A stretch of 64,000 bases of DNA, from contig NC_058499.1 of the NCBI RefSeq assembly GCF_020382885.2, positions 5,937,872-6,001,871 of the forward strand. The letters are read 5' to 3'. Positions 1-22,142 of this stretch are shown here, piece by piece. The DNA is from Scatophagus argus. Taxonomy: Eukaryota; Chordata; Actinopteri; Scatophagidae. The notes beneath the pieces were generated by a model that had not been told where the DNA came from, ran no database searches, and saw only the letters and a list, made by a program, of their open reading frames with translations. The stretch's first letter is position 1, and every line of letters starts with the position of its first letter. Both the position numbers and the translations under genes were made by a program.

Positions 1-377
1 TTAGGTGCACAGTACATTATGTTACGCTGGTGCTATTCAAATCCCGGTCATGTGACATTCTCTCAGAAGGTGCACCAGGGGTCATGTTAACTTTTCTGTT
101 GGTCATGTACCTCATAGACACACATGGTGTCTTTGAGTTTTTATTAATGCATCAAACCTGTCAAATCAAGTTTTAAAATCAGAGATGAGATTTGCTGTAT
201 CTCATGAGAAGGTTTTAGGATTTCAGAAGAGTTAGATAATAACTATAGTAACTTGTCAGTCACAATCATTTATACTATTTTGCAAGTTTAAAAGCTTGTG
301 TTGCTAACTTTAATTCTAAACCGCACCGTTGTGTCTCAGAAGAAGATCTGAGTATCTATGTTTTTTCCTTTACCCAC

Positions 378-1972
378 CAGTAACTTCTGTCCTTCTTCCT
401 TTGATGTTTCTGACTGCCCATTGGAGATTTTCTTGGCTTCCACAGTGTCCACCTTTGTTCCATGGTCTGACACACCTGGAGCAAAGAAATATTTTTCTTT
501 TACAATGTGGCTTCACTATTGCAGCCACGTTTGTTTTTGATTGTTTGTTTCATTTCATAATTGTTAATTTTGAAATCAGCTAAAAAATATTCACCTGTAA
601 GTACATTTTCCTGAGGTAAATCTTCCACTGAAGAAATGTTATCCACAGTGAAGAAGTTCTGTCTGTGAATAACAGTAATAATAATAAAATTGTGAGCAGT
701 CACACTTGATTTGTGTGTCTGTCTCACTTCTATGAGACTACGACCAATCAACAAACCACATAACCACAAGATCTTGACATACATTAATCCTTTAGATAAA
801 ACATATTTCAAATATTTTTCCTAACTGTCTTTGTTGGTGCAAGATGTACACTCATAATCACACCTAAATAAACCTGGTTGATTAGTCTGTCATTTGTTTT
901 AGTGTGGTTGAGCCATCTTTATAAGTTCAAGACTAGTAGAAAAGCAAGAGCTGTCATACAGTAATTGCAATAACAATTACTGGGTTGGTCTGACTAAAAA
1001 TATCAGGTATATCAAGTATTTGTATAGCAGATATTGGCCGGTCTGCTCTTCCAACTAAGGCATGATGGGCATTTACATTAAAATTGTATGTATATCACAA
1101 TTGAAAAGAACAAATTTCATCAAAAACACCATCTCTATTGACTTTTGTAAAAAATCCCATCAGTGAAACAATTTATATCCTCACCCGGCTGTCTTAAGGC
1201 AGCTTTTCTTGTTAACATTTTCCCCTTTTGGTTTCTCTTTTCTCTTTTTCTCTCTCTGATGACAGAACAGCACGTAGTTCCTGTTGTTATTGTTGGCCCA
1301 GAATGTCCCCACAGGAGTCTCATATCTCAGACAAAAGTCAACTCTGGCTCCCTGCTCTTCGAATGGGGGCACTAAGGTGATCTTAAATGAGAAACAGTCC
1401 GTCAGACTGTCACTAGAACCAGGGATGTATTCTGCCAGGAGGTCAAAGTGGCTGGACCAAGTGTCCAAAGTGGTTCGGACATATACCGCCTTATTAAAGG
1501 AGATGTTCAGGACACGGACGACTCCCTTCAGTATCGTGGTCCCTGGAAGTATCTCGATGGTCTCCAACTCCACTTTCTGCTCCTGGACTTTGAAGAACAG
1601 TTCCTTGGAAGGTAATGGAAGGGAGAAAGTGACAGGAGATAGGAAATATTCCTCTTCATTTTTACCTTCACACTCAGAGTCATATCCTGGCAGCTTGGGT
1701 ACATCCCAGGTTTCAAACTCCTTCACCTGCACCAAACTGAGACCTTTGGCGTCTGCAAAGGACACTCGCCTGGATGCACACAGGGGCGGCTCAGGCTCTG
1801 AGTCTTCATCAGAGACAGAGCTCTTTCTCCGCGGGAGTGGAGAAGATTTGGGCCTTATACCGATCACCACCTCACCCTCGTCATCATCAACATCCAGGTC
1901 CAAGGTGTTGAGGCCTGGCACTCCTAAGAGGCTATAGGCCCCAGATGGTCTCGGTTGTCCCACAAACTCCAT
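378..1972 (-). CDS. ppp1r3a: Protein phosphatase 1 regulatory subunit 3A-like (glycogen targeting), 5' part; gene continues past left edge
   Basis: Exon 1 (1185-1972) encodes about 262 residues. In order they show an acidic N-terminus, an RRVSFAD PP1-docking (RVxF) motif, and a CBM21 glycogen-binding domain with the signature WANNNNRNY near its end. The order of motifs and the FSFKITLVPP and RYETPVGTFW stretches fit PPP1R3A better than the shorter 3B/3C/3D subunits. By family knowledge it tethers PP1 to glycogen in striated muscle and so activates glycogen synthase. I start at the ATG at 1972 because the longer open frame begins at a TTG with no upstream ATG. The frame meets TGA at 1181-1183, but that TGA lies inside a good donor (GG/GTGAGG). 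Phase-compatible exons follow at 595-662 and 378-475, so the stop is probably intronic. The long C-terminal region and membrane anchor of the family would lie outside the window. Exon 1 is secure; exons 2-3 are inferred from splice signals only. Confidence 0.85.
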
Positions 1973-2096
1973 GGGGCTGTCTGCGAGACTGTGGGAAGTG
2001 AACTGCAGCGCTTCTGCTTCTGGCAAGTGACATTCAATGTGCTCTGACTTAACAGATGGAGTCAAGTTACAGATGACATTGTTGCAAGGGCCAACA

Positions 2097-2106
2097 CTAT
2101 AAATAG
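2097..2106 (-). promoter_or_regulatory. MEF2-consensus / TATA-like site of ppp1r3a
   Basis: The minus strand reads CTATTTATAG, a perfect YTA(W)4TAR MEF2 consensus that can also serve as a TATA element. It lies about 125 bp upstream of the chosen ATG. A CAGCTG E-box lies further upstream at 2292-2297. Both fit muscle expression, which is known for PPP1R3A in mammals. That the sites are used is inference. Confidence 0.45.
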
Positions 2107-2780
2107 GCCAGGGGGGACTTAAACTATGTACAGTAGTCTAATCTCAAGGGAAGAAAATATCATCCTCTTGCCTCTTTAAGGCAGAGTGTGTGGTATCCAC
2201 AGTTTGTGGTAAATTTATAATTATCTAATATTCTTGCTCATACTGCAAAGCTACCCCGGGACTTAAAGGTTTTGTGGACATTGTTCTTGTGCAGCTGAAA
2301 TAATTGTTCCTCGGAGAGTTATAATACTATTTGTACAGCAAGTATTTACCATGGCAGCTATGAGTGATTTGTTGCTTTTGGATAATAATTTGTCACATGT
2401 GGTCTAAGGTCTTTTTGGGCCTCCAAAATAATTTCCACTGACCAATCCTAGGCTCTCTGATGGGGCAAGCCTGACAGTATGTTGTTATGCAAACAATCAT
2501 TGCACATAAGCTTATTCTTTTATTTGCTTATCTTATGTGAGGATTTATCTGCAGATTCCACAGTTATATAGTTCACTGTTCACATGCAGTGTGTTTGTGC
2601 TATTTCCTGTGTTTATCTCACAGGTGTGACACGGTGGCATGTCCAGCCATGACCAAAGTGGTTAGCCTTTAATCTTACTGAGCAAATAAAATACATATTT
2701 TAACAGTGAGTAAGAGCGGTGTGTATTAGCTGAAGAACGGTGACGCCCCTCCCCAAATGACTCGAACTGGATGTGAACAG

Positions 2781-2788
2781 TATAAAAG
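2781..2788 (+). promoter_or_regulatory. TATA box of foxq2
   Basis: TATAAAAG lies 222 bp before the foxq2 ATG, which would place transcription start near 2811. Together with the ppp1r3a site at 2097-2106 on the other strand it defines a divergent intergenic promoter region of about 0.7 kb. Confidence 0.5.
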
Positions 2789-3002
2789 CGTGTAAAGTCT
2801 GTCTGGAGGATAACAGTTTTGTCTAGCATTTTGTCTTTCTTTCTTCGTCCAACAAGAAAGAACCAAACTGTCAGAGGATGTGGGATCTGATTCTAACAGG
2901 ATACTTTGAATTTCACTGCAGTGGTGGGACTTGGAAGTCACAGTAAAAATAAACAATGAATGCAGAAAGGAAGAAGAAGACAACATCTCGGACGCTTCAT
3001 AG

Positions 3003-3968
3003 ATGACAGAGGAAAAAGCAGGACATTCAGTTATGAATGCATCTAAGACAGAAGAGAACGACAGAAAAATTATTGCACAAGAAATGAGTACAAACATGGC
3101 GGGCGCTGTCAGTGCCTACGAGAACATCCTGACCAACCCAGGTAATGTGTTGCGCTCCTCAGACAATCCCTCCCCTGAAGACACTCAACTCCTCTCAAAG
3201 CCCTCGCTCTCCTACATTGCCCTGATTGCCAAAGTCATCCTGTCCTCCCCCTCCCAAAAGCTCAAACTGGCGTCCATCTACAGAGCGATGGAGGAGCAGT
3301 TTCCCTTCCTCAGGAGCAGGGGACCAGGATGGAGGAACAGTGTCCGGCACAACTTGTCTGTGAACGACTGCTTTGTGAAGGTGAGCCGCTGCGAAGATGG
3401 TCGGGGCCATTACTGGGGTGTTCACCAAGCTCACCTGAGAGACTTCGAGCAGGGGAACTTCAGGCAGTGCAGGAGGGTGAGGGGGAGGAGGGATAAGGAG
3501 CGATATAATGAAGTGGAAGGGTGTCTGACTTGGATCGAGACCTACTGCTTCCTGGGAAGGTTCTATTGGAACAGATGTTTGGCTTGCACGGAGCCACAAT
3601 GCCCTCTGCAGGAACCAAGGAGGTATCAGCTGAGCTCTTCACACTGGACTCAACCGTGCCATCAGCCTTGGAGTGTCAGTGTGGACTGGGTACAGATTCC
3701 TAGCTGGATGAAGCATTTCTATTTTCCAGAGAGGCCACCAGACTCATATGGCAGGGCTACAGCTGGGAGAGGACACGAAAGCCAACCCATGGCCTCCAGA
3801 CTGCACCGCCGGGAGACGAATGACACAGCACTCACAGGCATGAAAGAGTCATATGACAACAGGTTCATGACACCGACAGTACAAGCCTTCGGGTTTCCTG
3901 GCTGCTGGTGTATGTCTCCAGTCATCAAAGAGTTTAAGAAACTTTCACCGTACAAAGTCCATTTATAA
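3003..3968 (+). CDS. foxq2: FoxQ2-class forkhead transcription factor, single exon
   Basis: Open frame of 321 residues without introns. The forkhead domain spans roughly residues 66-163 and starts KPSLSYIALIAKVIL. It carries the recognition-helix motif WRNSVRHNLSVNDCF, followed by GRGHYWGVH and a basic tail after FEQGNF. The 'KPS.SYIALI' start and the 'F..GNF..CRR.RGRR' end are typical of FoxQ2 rather than FoxD, FoxE or FoxH. A degenerate Engrailed-homology-1 motif (AYENIL, residues 38-43) may recruit Groucho/TLE. In many animals FoxQ2 acts in anterior neural patterning, and some vertebrate lineages lack it. Residues beyond 170 match nothing I recognise. A TATA box at 2781 and AATAAA at 4046 bracket the gene. 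Family assignment is by eye; a divergent FoxD or FoxE member is the main alternative. Confidence 0.8.
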   Translation: MTEEKAGHSVMNASKTEENDRKIIAQEMSTNMAGAVSAYENILTNPGNVLRSSDNPSPEDTQLLSKPSLSYIALIAKVILSSPSQKLKLASIYRAMEEQFPFLRSRGPGWRNSVRHNLSVNDCFVKVSRCEDGRGHYWGVHQAHLRDFEQGNFRQCRRVRGRRDKERYNEVEGCLTWIETYCFLGRFYWNRCLACTEPQCPLQEPRRYQLSSSHWTQPCHQPWSVSVDWVQIPSWMKHFYFPERPPDSYGRATAGRGHESQPMASRLHRRETNDTALTGMKESYDNRFMTPTVQAFGFPGCWCMSPVIKEFKKLSPYKVHL

Positions 3969-4045
3969 CATACAGCTGAATTGTCTGATAGCACCATAAT
4001 GAAGAAAAGGTGGAGACTTCCCAGAAAGACTTTGGCTGTCTCTGA

Positions 4046-4051
4046 TAATAA
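4046..4051 (+). terminator. Poly(A) signal of foxq2
   Basis: AATAAA 78 bases after the foxq2 stop codon. A second AATAAA-containing stretch lies near 4375. Confidence 0.5.
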
Positions 4052-4399
4052 AGAACAGATGTACTTTTCCTTTTCCTTACTGTAGATACTAGAGGGCAGG
4101 TAAATTCTAGTCCAGTAGGTGGCAGAAAGTTACCTTGGTAACAACATCTGCAGTTCAATCATTAATTGCTCTCAGGTCAGTCCTGCTTTTGTTGTGTAGA
4201 GAGAAGACACATTTTTGGCCTCTGCTCGACTGCCCCTTATATCTAAATGCACAGCACTAATCGACGTTCACATGCTATACAGAGCTTCAAATTTCACATG
4301 TATAAGCTGTATTATTATCATGTATATTCGTAACAAAGCCATGTTATTTCCTCATTCTTTTGTGTGTGTGTGATAAAATAAAAGAATGCATTCAGGGTC

Positions 4400-5329
4400 T
4401 TTGTTCTTACTTTGACACAACTCTCATTTCACCAAGGTAAAATCACTCCTCATGGTATGGCAGCCTTGCCTTTGGTCTTCATCATCCTCCTTCATCATGA
4501 ACTTGTAGTCTGTAAAACATATTTTGCAACAAAGACATTACAGGAAATCACTGAAGGTGTGTGATAAAGAAGACACTGAATCCAAAATGCTTGCAAACAC
4601 AAAGAGGTGACAGGTTCAGAAATGTCCTGCACAAAGTTTACTGTGTCAGAGGCCTTTCAGGTATTATTTGTCAAAGTAGCTGTGTTGGATTTTTACACTC
4701 TAAGGTAAACTGCACTTATCAGCAGCCAAAATTAAAACACTTTTATTTGTTTTTAACAGATGCACTGATATGCTGTTCAAATAAAAGCACAGACACTACT
4801 GTAAATAGCTCTTTGATAACAGTTTGACAGTTGAGCAGCTGCAGAGCTCTTTATTTTTGTTGTTCAAAACGGGCAGATACTGCATACCTAAATAAAGACA
4901 ACTATACTTGCCTTGTCTCAAAGAAAACCCTTTGTTTTAACCATAAAAAATAATCAATTATGCTTATTTTGAGGCACTTTGTTTTGTAGTGTTTTTTTTG
5001 TATTGTGTGTGAATCTCAACAAAGAAAAAAGCCAACTGAAAGGCAAATCATCGTACTTTGTCTATTTGTTTTATATTATTACAATCTAGAAACAAAATTT
5101 ATTGATTAATGCAAAGTGTAGAGGACCTTTTTACAAATGCAGAAAAGAAAAAGCAGATAGGCACTGTTTGTTTGAATCCTATAGTAAAAATGAGCTACAA
5201 CTTTAGCTGATTTGGTAACCAATTTATTCCTGATTTTCACATCACAGTGCTATTCTCACTGCCTAATTCACTGACTGACAGTGTGACTCCTCCCTCCCTC
5301 TCAGGTAGACACACAACTCCATCACTTCT
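4400..5329 (+). other. Spacer between foxq2 and the foxp gene; no gene seen
   Basis: AT-rich sequence with only short chance frames (for example 4561-4827) that lack domains and plausible splice context. CT-rich sequence at 5285-5340 precedes the candidate leader exon of the foxp gene. Confidence 0.4.
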
Positions 5330-5411
5330 CTTCCCATCCTCACTCCAAACTGCATTACTTGGAGACATCAGCTCTGCCTGGCTGCTCTGAATTCCACTCA
5401 TCATCTTGACG
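5330..5411 (+). other. Candidate 5' untranslated exon of the foxp2-like gene
   Basis: A consensus donor (TTGACG/GTATGT) at 5411/5412 follows a stretch without a long frame. The next plausible acceptor, CTTCTCCTTCAG at 6260-6271, opens the first coding exon 14 bases before its ATG. The left boundary is a guess. Confidence 0.3.
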
Positions 5412-6284
5412 GTATGTAGCTTTAACGCAATTCCTACAGTGTTAGAGGTGCCAAAGAGCTCAACTTAATGTTCAAAGTTTAACTCCTATTTGTGCCCAGT
5501 CTTAGAGGCAATAGGTTGTATTTTATAGCTCTTTTTTGTACATCTAAGATCTTTTTTAGCTCTAACTTTAAGTAGTGCTGAAAATTAGACAAAATAAGAC
5601 ATCTAATAAAAAGTTGGCTTAGTAGAACTTCATGCCAGCTTTCCTGAATCTTCACACCCTGGCAATGAGAAGCTGGAAATAAATTTCAATCTCAACACTG
5701 ATTTTAGTTGTGATGATCTAAAATTATAGAAGTGAGACTGTAATTGCCTAATCACCTATCTAACTGTCATATGCACGTCCAGTTGTTGATAGCATGTAAA
5801 AAGAAAACATCTGAATGTACAGTAAATATATGCACCTTCATTTTAGAACCTGCTTTAAATCACTTGTTCTTATTGCTATGAATATTATTTGTCCAAGATG
5901 TCTGGATGACGATAATATCCAGAAATTTTTATCTTTCAAAATTTTTATTAGCTAAGTGGAAATACCTACACTTTATTCCTGTTTCCACTTAAATTCTGAC
6001 ACGGAAATAATTAACCATATCTAGTCTCTGGGTCTGTAAATTGCATCCACAGAATTTCACTGGATTTAAAGCTTTGCATTATATAATTCAGTAATGCAAA
6101 GGAATCCTTCTCCTTTCTCTATGTGTGTCCTATTAGCCAGAACTTCATTAAGCATCCATATTTTTTTAGTTTATCTTTCTTGCCACACAAAGTTGTGTTT
6201 TAGCAGCAATGCTGAACTGTATCTGCAGTGTTGGAGTCTTACAGCTTATTTAGTGTCAACTTCTCCTTCAGGATCAGATTTGGG

Positions 6285-17380
<11,096 letters not shown>

Positions 17381-18760
17381 CAAAAGAAGAGTTGCAAAGC
17401 AGTAAAGTAAAACTTTGCTGAGCATTCAGGGACCACAGTTTATATTATATGATCACACGCACATCAGTGGAGCTTTTCAGTATGTGTTTCACGTATTCAT
17501 ACACATGAGAACTGATCTTGTTGTTCGTTACTTAATTGTTTTCTGCTCGAATATTTTCTAAAAATTGTAAAAGGATTAAAAGTTATTACAGTTAAATATG
17601 AGACTCAATGAATTTAAAGCTGTACAGTGTTCACAGCTGAACTTTCCAAGAAAAAAAAACCCCACAAGAATATGTACAGTCACAAATTTAGAAACAAGTT
17701 TAGATCTGATTTTTGGGAGAAATTTAACCCTTTTTCACCACCACCAAGCTGACCCCCAATGAAACAAAGGCCAAAGTGAGTGATTTATATAAATATTTGT
17801 TATCATATGATGTAGCACATTAAAGTTTTGTCGGTTTATTGTGACCAAGATGAAGACATAACGCAGGGTGAATGATGTGGATGTTTGCCGTTTTCTGTGG
17901 TTGAAATATCTAAAAACGTGTGGTTTGTGCTGTGTCTTTTCTCTTCTGTCCTTGCACATTAAAACTACCCGTAAGATGCACATCATTCTGCTGAAACGTG
18001 TGTATGTGTTTTTTAAAAGTAAGCGAAGTTCCTCTGATGTGTGTTTTCCTGTTTCCTTGTGTGTAACTCTTGAAAAATCTTAAACTCACGCTGTGTTTCC
18101 ACTGAAACAAACGTCGTTCCAAACGTTCCACTTTTATATCATGCTGACTCTTTCTAATGGATGTTGTGTACATACTTGTATGTCTGATTACAATGTCATA
18201 AATATGTAAACCTGTTAATTGTTTGTCAGTGAAGGCTGTTTATTTTGTCAGTGTCACACCTGTGATTAACTACATAAAACAAAACAAAATTTGTGATTAG
18301 ACATCAAATTCCACATTACATTTATGCTTTGGTGCCCATCACCAGTATAGTGTACTGACTTCATACCACACACTGTAACTTACCTTACACAGCTACATCT
18401 GTTAGAGTGTATGTTGGGTATTGGGAGATTTTACATGGAAAAAAAAAAAAAAATGTTTTGTATAAATTCACCTGTAGAATCATGTTTATTTTTTTGGCTT
18501 GCCTGAATGCAAATTTAATTCTATTCTATGCTACAATATGCAATATAGTCTTGAATGTTAATTTAGCAGTATGACTTTTGGTACAACAGCAATGATAGTA
18601 ACATATATGGAGACAGTAAAAATACATGTAGAATAGTGCATGAATCCACTGCAAATAATAATGATTATCATTAAATTAATACACATGCATCTGAACCAAT
18701 CATTTAAAAATTATTGTGGAAACATTCATAGTTGTTCTTAAAAATCACTGAGACGGATTT
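17381..18760 (+). other. 3' region of the foxp gene and spacer
   Basis: Probable 3' UTR after the stop at 17378-17380, with an ATTAAA at about 17575. Short frames on both strands have no domain support. Confidence 0.35.
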
Positions 18761-18763
18761 TAG

Positions 18764-18769
18764 TTTATT
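18764..18769 (-). terminator. Poly(A) signal of the antisense gene
   Basis: AATAAA on the minus strand (TTTATT on plus), about 35 bases after the minus-strand stop at 18804-18806. Confidence 0.4.
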
Positions 18770-18803
18770 TTATCCCATCATCATGAAAAATGCTAAAATA
18801 AAA

Positions 18804-21800
18804 TCAGCAATAAACAGTCCCAACATGGTCTCTTCCACTGATGAACATCCTGTGAGGCTGATGCTGAAGACTTTCCAGCCAAACACAGAACAAAGGCCTC
18901 AGATTCTCCAGCTCCCTGTTTTGACTAATGTCAGTAATTGTCTCGGTTGATAACGAGTTAGCTTTAAGTTTGCTGTTGCCTCTCAGGGCTTCCTTTGATT
19001 CGCTGTCAGCCTAATGGATGACATTTTCCTCTGATTGCCTCACCACGCGGCGCGTTTACTGATTGAAAGTTAGCATGGTGCTTGACAACTTCAACGGCTT
19101 CACTTACGTGTGGCTTTGATGTGCCATGTGCTCGCTGCGAGGCAGGCGAGTCAACATGTTTTTCAGCAGCCCCTCTGAAAAGGGCTGGTCTCCGCTCATC
19201 TTCTCATCAGCATGTGATGATGAAGCTGTCGCCCGTGTGCCCAATTTCTTCATGAAGTCCTCATCGGTGGGAAAAAACTTATTCCTGCACATAAGGATTA
19301 AAAATGATACCAGCTGTTTTTGTTGTATGAGCTTGAAATAAAAACTCAGAATTAATGCCGATAAATTATATAAACAGTGGTGCTTTACATACACTGATCA
19401 GCCACAAGGTTAAAACACTGACAGGTGAAGTGAGTAACATCAAACATCTGCTTACAATGCAATGTTCTGCGGGGAAACCTTGGCTTCTGGCAGTCATGGG
19501 GATGTTGTTGGACACACATCATCCGCCTAAACACCACCATAAACAGTGCAAACAGCAGCGGCCTCCCCCCCAAAGCTGGACAGTGTGCCCATTTCGAAAA
19601 CAGCTCAGGAATGTCTCAAGGACCACAACAACGGGCCGCAGACTCTCCAGATTCCAGCACGATGGAGAATCCGCATGATGCACCGGAATAAGCTGAATCC
19701 ACCCTCCCACCCTCAGCGGACAGGACCTAAAAGGATCCAACATGCTGATGCATACCCCCGCATGTCCTGTGTCCCCCTCCCCTGACAGGTCTGAGCTGTT
19801 CTGGCAGCACCTTCACAATATCAGGCTACAACAGCTGCAACTTTGACAGATTTGTGTGTGTGTGTGTGTGTGTATGAGAGGGCGAGAGAGCTTGTATCCA
19901 CGCAGTATTCAGCTGACACGCTTGTGGGGTATGTGTCTCCATTGTGTTAGGTGACTAAAAGCAGAACAGAGAAGAGAACCTGAAGTCACACGACTCGGCC
20001 CTGCTGCCTCTGCTGCTCTGCGATCAGCAACGCGGAGATCTGCTGGGAAGGGGAGTGTTATAATGTCACTGAACGACAACAACAAAACACCCACCTACAC
20101 CCACACACACAGCACAGCTCACGGCCTCCGGAGCGGTGACTCAGGCCGGCATGTTGGGTGTTGCTGGGGGTTTTCTGACCTCTTGGCGTGGACATAAAGC
20201 AGGAGGACGGACACGGTGAACGGCTGAACAAAGTGTGACAGGGAACCTGAGCAGTCATGAGTATCAGACATGGTACCAGGAGACCACTTAGCTGTGGACG
20301 GGACAGAGGAACAGAACAACCCAACTAAAGGCAAGTACTCATGATCTGACCTGGAATAACCAGACATGCTGTTTTGGCCACTTGGCTACAGGCTTCAAAT
20401 AATAAACCCAGCGTCAATATGTTGTGCTGCTACTAATTATCTGCAAAGTTCACCATTTTTATCTCAACAATATTCAAAGGTTTCTGCGTTTCCTCTTGAA
20501 ACACATGTAAACACCTGTGCTTTTAGATTTTAGATTTATACTTATCTTGTTTTGTTTATCCTACTTTTATACCTTTCACTTTTCTTTCTTGGTCGGGAAT
20601 ACTGCAAGTGCAATGTCTGTACGAAAAAGAATTTCCCTTCGGGGATAAATAAAGGAATTCTGATTTTGATTCTGAAACTGGGCGGGTGGTAAAAACACAA
20701 TGAAAACATTACAGGACACAAAACCTTCCCATCGAAACACCTTGTGTGGGAGTATAAGAGTGGAACACATTTTGAACGGCAGTGATTTTGATAAATTACC
20801 ATTTTTATGTGCAAAAAAATGTGAATTTTCAAAATAATCAAACAAAAAGTGTCATGCAAATTATTTTAAAAAGCCTGGATTTACGGACTTCCCGTAGGCG
20901 TGATCAGCGTCTGTCATACCTGTTCAGCTAACATGAATTTCTTTTGACGTGTCTCAAGGTCGTGTGTCTTTAAAATCAGCTCAGGAAGTCCTTCCAGCAC
21001 GTGACCCTGTTAGCAGAGGAAATACCATCGTCACTGACCTCATTAGCAGTAAGTGGAAACCATGAGATCATTACAGCAAACAATGCAGTGTACAAATGAT
21101 TACTTGTGACCTCTGATGAGGGCTTTGACTGAAAAACACCAACAGCATCATCTCATTGTGGCCCATCGCACGTGTTTTTAGCACAGTTTCTTTTCAAGTC
21201 AAGTACTTGATGCTATAAATGTTCAGGCGATAACAATCAGAGGTGAGAAATAAAGACCCAATAAAGGTTTTGATAAAAGGATTTAGCTTTTACTTCATAT
21301 TGTACTGTATCGCACTTTGGTCAAGTCACTCCAAAATTCCAAAATTATTTTACACTCACCAGTTTGTCCCTGTGCACCTTCTAAACTCCAGACTGATTAC
21401 ATCTTCATTTGACTTTTTTTTCTCACTCAGAAGTTTTATCGTTATGGCATCTGTGATGATCGAGTGCGACGGTCTTCACTGTGTTTCTGTTGTTTTGCCC
21501 AGCCCAGCCTCTGCCTGCTGGGAGCTCGCAGGACGCAGCAGGATTTCAGAAGCCTCAGTGTGACGTGCGGAAGCCCACCTGCCCACAATGTGGCCTCTTG
21601 GTCCCAGACCACAGACTCCCCGCTCTGTCCCCGGGCCTGAGCCAACGGGAGGGCTCAGACTCATCTGTGCACAGCAGCGGCAGCAGGAAGAGCAGGAACA
21701 AGACGGCTGGACCTCACCAAGCCGCTGCTACACATGCTGGTAGGTACAATAATGTGGCTCAGTTGCACACAAAGTACATATATATATGTATATATATATA

Positions 21801-22142
21801 TATATACTTTTCATAAGAAGTTTTATTTGTTCTATTTATTTTCAGTTTAATTTGATTAATTTTCAATTGAAAAGTGAGGCAAAAGTAAATTCAGCTCAGT
21901 AATTCACAATGCAGATTCAGTTTCAATACATTCAATCATCATCCATCCTTGTGTGAAAATGAGTTACAAACATTTTAAACGTGAACTGTGCACATTCATG
22001 TGATTGTTCTGAGACCACCAAAGATCATCGTTTTTTTTTTTTTTACACACCCGAAGCTCTAAAAAGTTCCCCTTGAAGACTTTCAAACTGCTGCACTTTC
22101 TTCCAGTTTCATCAAAGCATGAGGGCCACACCTTGTTTATCA
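18804..22142 (-). CDS. Unrecognised minus-strand multi-exon gene, 3' part, interleaved with mdfic
   Basis: Exons read on the minus strand: 22051-22142, 20920-21006, 19108-19277 (or to 19284), and 18804-18924 ending in TGA. The 20920-21006 exon has a good acceptor (CTAACAG) and donor (CAG/GTATGA) and reads GHVLEGLPELILKTHDLE. The 19108 exon ends at CACAC/GTAAGTG and contains FFPTDEDFMKKLG and SEGLLKNMLTRLPRSEH. The last exon opens after CATTAG and contains LRPLFCVWLESL. Phases are compatible if the third exon starts at 19277. Using the stronger acceptor at 19284 would require one more exon upstream. I do not recognise the protein. GHVLEGLP faintly recalls the G-x-x-L-D/E-G-x-P strand of adenylate kinases, which is too short to assign. 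Upstream exons were not found. Confidence 0.45.
19385..19800 (+). repeat. Tc1-like transposase relic, copy 1
   Basis: It starts ACTGATCAGCCACAAGGTTAAAAC and ends near CTGACAGGTCTGAGCTGTTCTGG, the decayed 3' part of a transposase. It matches the inverted copy at 23330-23640 (shared TCTCAAGGACCACAACAAC and AATCCACCCTCCCACC). Confidence 0.6.
19854..19873 (+). repeat. (TG)n microsatellite
   Basis: About nine TG units upstream of mdfic. Confidence 0.85.
20257..20328 (+). other. Upstream ORF overlapping the mdfic start
   Basis: The first ATG in the leader opens 23 codons and stops at TAA 20326-20328. It overlaps the main frame (start 20270) in another frame and ends two bases before the exon end. 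Confidence 0.4.
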
